Assembly (NCBI RefSeq): GCF_009856825.1
Contig: NZ_WVTD01000011.1
Coordinates: 95,646 to 159,645, forward strand
Direction: 5' to 3'
Source: Novosphingobium silvae
Lineage (GTDB): Bacteria; Pseudomonadota; Alphaproteobacteria; Sphingomonadales; Sphingomonadaceae
Length of the DNA: 64,000 nt
Below the pieces are notes generated by a model. That model saw nothing but the letters and a program-made list of their open reading frames with translations, was not told the DNA's origin and made no database searches. Shown here in pieces: positions 60,871-64,000 of this stretch. Both the position numbers and the translations under genes were made by a program. Each line of letters opens with the position of its first letter. The stretch's first letter is position 1.

Positions 60871-62421
60871 ATGATGGCGGGCAGTTTGCGAACAGGGATT
60901 TCGATGCGCAGGACCTCGGCGGTGTGCGTAGCCGTTGCATGCGTGCTCGGCACGCTGCCCTTTGCCGTTGCTCATGCTGCAGCGCCGAGCCGCGCCGACC
61001 GTGAGCTAGAGGCGCGGCTGCGCCACCACATCGAAACGCTTGCCAGCGATGACTTCGATGGCCGGGAACCGGGGACGGACGGCGAGGCGAAGACGCTGCG
61101 CTATCTTGCGAAACAATGGTTCGAGATCGGCCTTGTGTCGGGCACCAACGATCCGGGGAACGAGTGGTTCGCCCCCGTCACGCTCGTCGCGCGGACGCCC
61201 GCGAACGGCACCGCGCAGTTCCTGCGGCGTGGCCATCGCGCTGCGGTTCCCGCCTCGGACGTGCTGGTGCTGACCTCGGGCAAGCGCAGCCTGGTGCGCA
61301 ATGCGCCGCTCCTGTTCCTGGGGCGCGCGCGCGGGCAGGACTTCAGCCGCACCGAGCTCGCCGGGCGCATCGCTGTCGTCTTGGACGGGGAGACCCCCGA
61401 CAGCGCGCGCCAGAACGCGCTTCTCGCCCTGGGCGCTTCGGCCGTGCTCACCGTGCTCGATGGCGACCGCAGCATGGGCGAGGTCGCCGCACGGCGCCAG
61501 CGCACCGGCTATGCTCTCTCGGAAGATTCGCTTGGCGGCGATCTCGAGGCTTTCGTCGGGCGCGAGACGATGGAAGCGCTGCTGAAGGGCACTTCGCATA
61601 GCCTCGCCTCGCTCGAAACGGCGGCGGCCGAGCCGGACTTCGTGCCGATGATGCTCGACGTCACGGCCACGCTCGAGGCGACGACCGACGAGACGACGAT
61701 CCGCACGCACAATCTCATCGGCCGCCTGCCCGGGCGCAACCGGCAGGCGGGAGCGGTCCTCTATGTCGCGCACTGGGACCATTTCGGAGAATGCGGCGAA
61801 GGGCCCGCCGAGGACATCATCTGCAACGGCGCCATCGACAATGCGAGCGGCGTGGCTGCGCTGACCGAAGTGGCGCGCCGGCTTGCGCGGGCCCCGCAGA
61901 TGGACCGCGACGTCTATTTCCTCGCGACGACGGCGGAGGAAGTGGGCCTGCTGGGCGCCCATGCCTTCGCCGACAATCCGCCGCTTCCGCTCGAGAAGAT
62001 CGTCGCGGCCTTCAACATCGATTCGATCGCCATCGCTCCCCGGCGCACGCCTTTCGCCATCGTCGGGCGTGGGATGACCGGGCTCGACCGCGACATCGCC
62101 CGGGTCGCCAAGGCAGAAGGCTTCAAGCTGCGCGAGAACGACGAGGCCAACGAGTTCGTGAAGCGGCAGGACGGCTGGGCGCTTCTCCAGCACGACATTC
62201 CCGCCGTCATGGTGACGACGGCCTATGGCAACATCGACCTCATGCGCGCCTTCTTCGATGGCGACTATCATCGGCCCAGCGACGATCTCTCCCACCCCTT
62301 GAAGCTGGAAGGGGCGGTTGACGACGTAAAGATGCTGACGGCGCTGGGCCGATGGTTCTCGGACGCGCGGCGCGTGCCCTCGGGCGCGGCGTCGGCGGCC
62401 AAGGTTTCGGCAGGCAAGTGA
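60871..62421 (+). CDS. M28 family zinc aminopeptidase, exported
   Basis: This protein of up to 516 residues has a signal peptide (VAVACVLGTLPFAVAHAAAP). The peptidase has the co-catalytic zinc set of M28: AHWDHFG (His and Asp), NASGVAALTE preceded by CNGAIDNASG (Asp), TTAEEVGLLGAHAF (Glu-Glu), NIDS (Asp) and DGDYHRPSDD (His). A protease-associated insert lies near residues 130-200. It releases N-terminal residues from peptides. ATG 60871 has AGGTGGG upstream; ATG 60904 gives a tighter signal peptide with AGGGA and may be the true start. Confidence 0.88.
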   Translation: MMAGSLRTGISMRRTSAVCVAVACVLGTLPFAVAHAAAPSRADRELEARLRHHIETLASDDFDGREPGTDGEAKTLRYLAKQWFEIGLVSGTNDPGNEWFAPVTLVARTPANGTAQFLRRGHRAAVPASDVLVLTSGKRSLVRNAPLLFLGRARGQDFSRTELAGRIAVVLDGETPDSARQNALLALGASAVLTVLDGDRSMGEVAARRQRTGYALSEDSLGGDLEAFVGRETMEALLKGTSHSLASLETAAAEPDFVPMMLDVTATLEATTDETTIRTHNLIGRLPGRNRQAGAVLYVAHWDHFGECGEGPAEDIICNGAIDNASGVAALTEVARRLARAPQMDRDVYFLATTAEEVGLLGAHAFADNPPLPLEKIVAAFNIDSIAIAPRRTPFAIVGRGMTGLDRDIARVAKAEGFKLRENDEANEFVKRQDGWALLQHDIPAVMVTTAYGNIDLMRAFFDGDYHRPSDDLSHPLKLEGAVDDVKMLTALGRWFSDARRVPSGAASAAKVSAGK

Positions 62422-62447
62422 CCCCCGGCAGGCGCATGCGGGAGCAG

Positions 62448-62465
62448 AGCGCCGGCCCGGGCGCT
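62448..62465. terminator. Small hairpin between convergent genes
   Basis: AGCGCC (62448-62453) pairs with GGCGCT (62460-62465) around a six-base loop, between the convergent M28 peptidase and epimerase genes. It has no T tract, so it is a weak candidate terminator. Confidence 0.3.
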
Positions 62466-62479
62466 AAGGTCGCAGGCAG

Positions 62480-63511
62480 TCAGCGAGGGGCGCTGTCGGC
62501 GACGTAGAGGCCGTTGATGAATTCATCCACCGCGGGATGGATGCCGCGCGCGATCAGGGTCGTTCTGTCCTTCACCGGCTGCCAGCCCAGGATCTGCTCG
62601 GTCTGGCTGGAATCGTAGCTCGCCCGGTGGGCACGACACTGCCAGTCGTGCAGGCTGGCGACGCGGCGATTGGGATGACGGATGAGCGTCTTCACGCATT
62701 CCTTCAGCGCCTCTCCGGCCCAGAACAGCACGATCGGGTGCGCGCGGTACGAGACCGCCGGTAGAGCCCGCGCGGCGACTGCCTCCATATACTCGCGGGC
62801 GGAGAGAGCGGGCGGGGCGGATACCAGCAGGGTTCGCCCGGCAGCGGCCTGGTTCCCGAGCGCCAGGACGAAGGCCTCGGCGGCGTCCTCCACCAGGACG
62901 AAGGGAAGCCGATGATCGCCCCGGCCCCAGAATCGGACTTTGAGGGCGGAAGTGAAGTGGCCGACGCCGCGATGGGCGGGCGATGCGCCCCGGCCGATGG
63001 TGAGCCCTAGCCGAAATATCGTCACCCGAAGACCATCCCGCCCGTCCAGCTTCATCAGCGCCTGCTCGCAGGCGGCCTTGGCGCGGGCGTAGTGGTTGCG
63101 TCGGGCGATGAAGGGGTCCGCGCCCGTGTCCCCCGTCACGCGCGACCATGCATAAGCCGAATCGTAAAGGTCGATGCTGCTGGCGAAGAAGAACTGGCGC
63201 ACGCCGGCCCGCGCCGCGCTTTCGGCGATTCCAATGGTTGGAGCGACGACGCCCGACGCATATTCCTGCCAGTTGCTGCCGACCGGATTGGCAAGGTGGT
63301 ATAACGCGTCGACCCCTTCGAGGCATTTCCCGGTGATCGCCGGATCGCGAAAGTCGCCAAGAACGTGCTCGGCGCCGGGAATGGGCGCATGGGGGGCGGT
63401 GCGGGCCAGTATGCGAACTTCAACATCCTCGCGCATCAGTCTGGCGACGATATGCCGGGCGATGAAGCTGCCGCCGCCGATGACCAGGACCGTCTTTCGC
63501 TTGCAGGACAT
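62480..63511 (-). CDS. NAD-dependent epimerase/dehydratase (extended SDR)
   Basis: This 343-residue extended short-chain dehydrogenase has Rossmann motif VIGGGSFIARHIVARL, VLGDFRDP, LYHLANPVGS, the catalytic ASSIDLYDS Ser and YARAK (YxxxK), and RLGLTIGRG. The C-terminal substrate domain ends DEFINGLYVADSAPR. Family members act on nucleotide sugars, quinones or flavonoids; no sugar or cell-wall gene is adjacent, so the substrate is unknown. ATG 63511 follows AAGGAG by seven bases; a TTG two codons upstream is less likely. Confidence 0.8.
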   Translation of the reverse strand: MSCKRKTVLVIGGGSFIARHIVARLMREDVEVRILARTAPHAPIPGAEHVLGDFRDPAITGKCLEGVDALYHLANPVGSNWQEYASGVVAPTIGIAESAARAGVRQFFFASSIDLYDSAYAWSRVTGDTGADPFIARRNHYARAKAACEQALMKLDGRDGLRVTIFRLGLTIGRGASPAHRGVGHFTSALKVRFWGRGDHRLPFVLVEDAAEAFVLALGNQAAAGRTLLVSAPPALSAREYMEAVAARALPAVSYRAHPIVLFWAGEALKECVKTLIRHPNRRVASLHDWQCRAHRASYDSSQTEQILGWQPVKDRTTLIARGIHPAVDEFINGLYVADSAPR

Positions 63512-63913
63512 CGGCAAACTCCTTGCAGCAATGATTAGTTAACCGAATAAATCCACGTCGCGTGATCTTGGACAAGTCCCTCATCCAGTATGCTGAGAAG
63601 CCACCAGTGCGGCGTGTTGAATGGGTACGTCTTGCGTCATGCCCGGTAATTCTTGGACAGGCGGCGCAATCATTGTGGGCAAAGCGTGCTTCAGGCGGCG
63701 AAATGACGTGCCTTGCACGTTCAAACGAGCACCCGCTTGACAAATATAACCAATAAGGTTATAAGCCGCACCATCCTTTGGCCGAGGTACACGGCTGGAG
63801 GATCATCGGGTCGGCATCGTGGGCACAAGGCCCCCGTGTGCCACCGGAAGCGTTCATCCGCCTGCTCCTCTTTTTAGCAGCCCGCTGCCGAAGTCGATTT
63901 TTCGGGACGGCGC
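63512..63913. other. Gene-free region carrying a strong promoter
   Basis: No supported ORF lies here. The left part (63530-63560) is AT-rich and may hold the epimerase promoter. A near-consensus + strand promoter at 63737-63765 is listed separately. The stretch 63772-63900 has an imperfect GTGGGCACA…TGTGCCAC stem around 63808-63842 and then CTCCTCTTTTTA, which would suit a short RNA with a poly-U end. Confidence 0.4.
63737..63765 (+). promoter_or_regulatory. Near-consensus sigma-70 promoter with embedded palindromic operator
   Basis: TTGACA (63737-63742), a 17-base spacer and TATAAG (63760-63765) match the housekeeping promoter at 11 of 12 bases. Within the spacer and -10 lies a perfect inverted repeat, TATAACC-AATAA-GGTTATA (63745-63763), the usual place for a TetR- or MarR-type repressor. 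No ORF follows on this strand up to the window end. Confidence 0.6.
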
Positions 63914-64000
63914 TCAGCCCGGCCCCGCAGACATGATGATCAGCAGCACGCCGGCTTCGGCTGCGACTTGGCCGACGAGGGCGAAGATCAGCGCGTTTTC
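63914..64000 (-). CDS. C-terminal fragment of an unidentified (membrane?) protein
   Basis: The last 28 codons of a minus-strand frame end at TGA 63914-63916 and read ENALIFALVGQVAAEAGVLLIIMSAGPG. The segment is hydrophobic enough for a final transmembrane helix. The remainder lies beyond the right edge, so the product cannot be named, and it could be a chance open frame. Confidence 0.3.
   Translation of the reverse strand, partial: ENALIFALVGQVAAEAGVLLIIMSAGPG

Overview
The window is 64 kb of GC-rich alphaproteobacterial chromosome. It most resembles a sphingomonad (Novosphingobium or a close relative). The signs are the gene orders dapA…smpB–DUF2062–cckA–recA–alaS and bamD…recN–ligA, a sciP (DUF1153) gene, LexA boxes of the alphaproteobacterial GTTC-N7-GTTC type, sdhCDA, and TonB-dependent receptors. 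No tRNA, rRNA, CRISPR array, insertion sequence or phage was found. The genus is inferred from this context, not from a search.

Layout. 1–7.9 kb: partial rlmN, an outer-membrane beta-barrel protein, a TauE/SafE permease with an IalB-like protein, GreB, a GH27 alpha-galactosidase, a soluble lytic transglycosylase and dapA. 7.9–11.6 kb: an accessory insertion between dapA and smpB, made of about 0.9 kb without a recognisable gene, a DUF4241 protein and an S9 peptidase. 11.8–20.3 kb: smpB, a DUF2062 protein, cckA, recA (with an SOS box), alaS and a small membrane protein. 20.3–30.3 kb: a Kef-type antiporter, bamD, a TonB receptor and a tiny membrane protein inserted in the bamD–recN order, SOS-controlled recN, and ligA. 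30.3–36.5 kb: sciP and a PilZ protein diverging from a region with a CtrA-type site, a subclass B3 metallo-beta-lactamase coupled to prmA, sdhCDA, and an HdeD-like protein. 36.5–44.5 kb: a BlaI/BlaR1 pair with two operator dyads, a creD broken by an amber codon, a lipoprotein, an orphan sensor kinase, and an oxidoreductase with a frameshifted NTF2-like partner. 44.5–52.4 kb: a cell-surface signalling cluster (ECF sigma, FecR, TonB receptor with STN domain) followed by an autotransporter and a DUF6438 lipoprotein. 52.5–58.9 kb: a DNA-repair block, all on the minus strand (radical SAM repair protein, UdgX-type uracil-DNA glycosylase, Ku, LigD). 59–64 kb: a secreted protein, two metallopeptidases, an epimerase, an empty region with a near-consensus promoter, and the C-terminus of an unidentified gene.

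Themes. Three perfect SOS boxes lie in the window (recA, recN, radical SAM–udgX). In two of them the box sits directly against the start codon, which implies leaderless, LexA-controlled transcripts. The radical SAM–UdgX–Ku–LigD block therefore looks like an SOS-headed repair island and is the best candidate here for an under-described system. CckA and SciP belong to the CtrA cell-cycle circuit. Two genes look damaged: creD (in-frame TAG) and the NTF2-like gene (1-nt frameshift).
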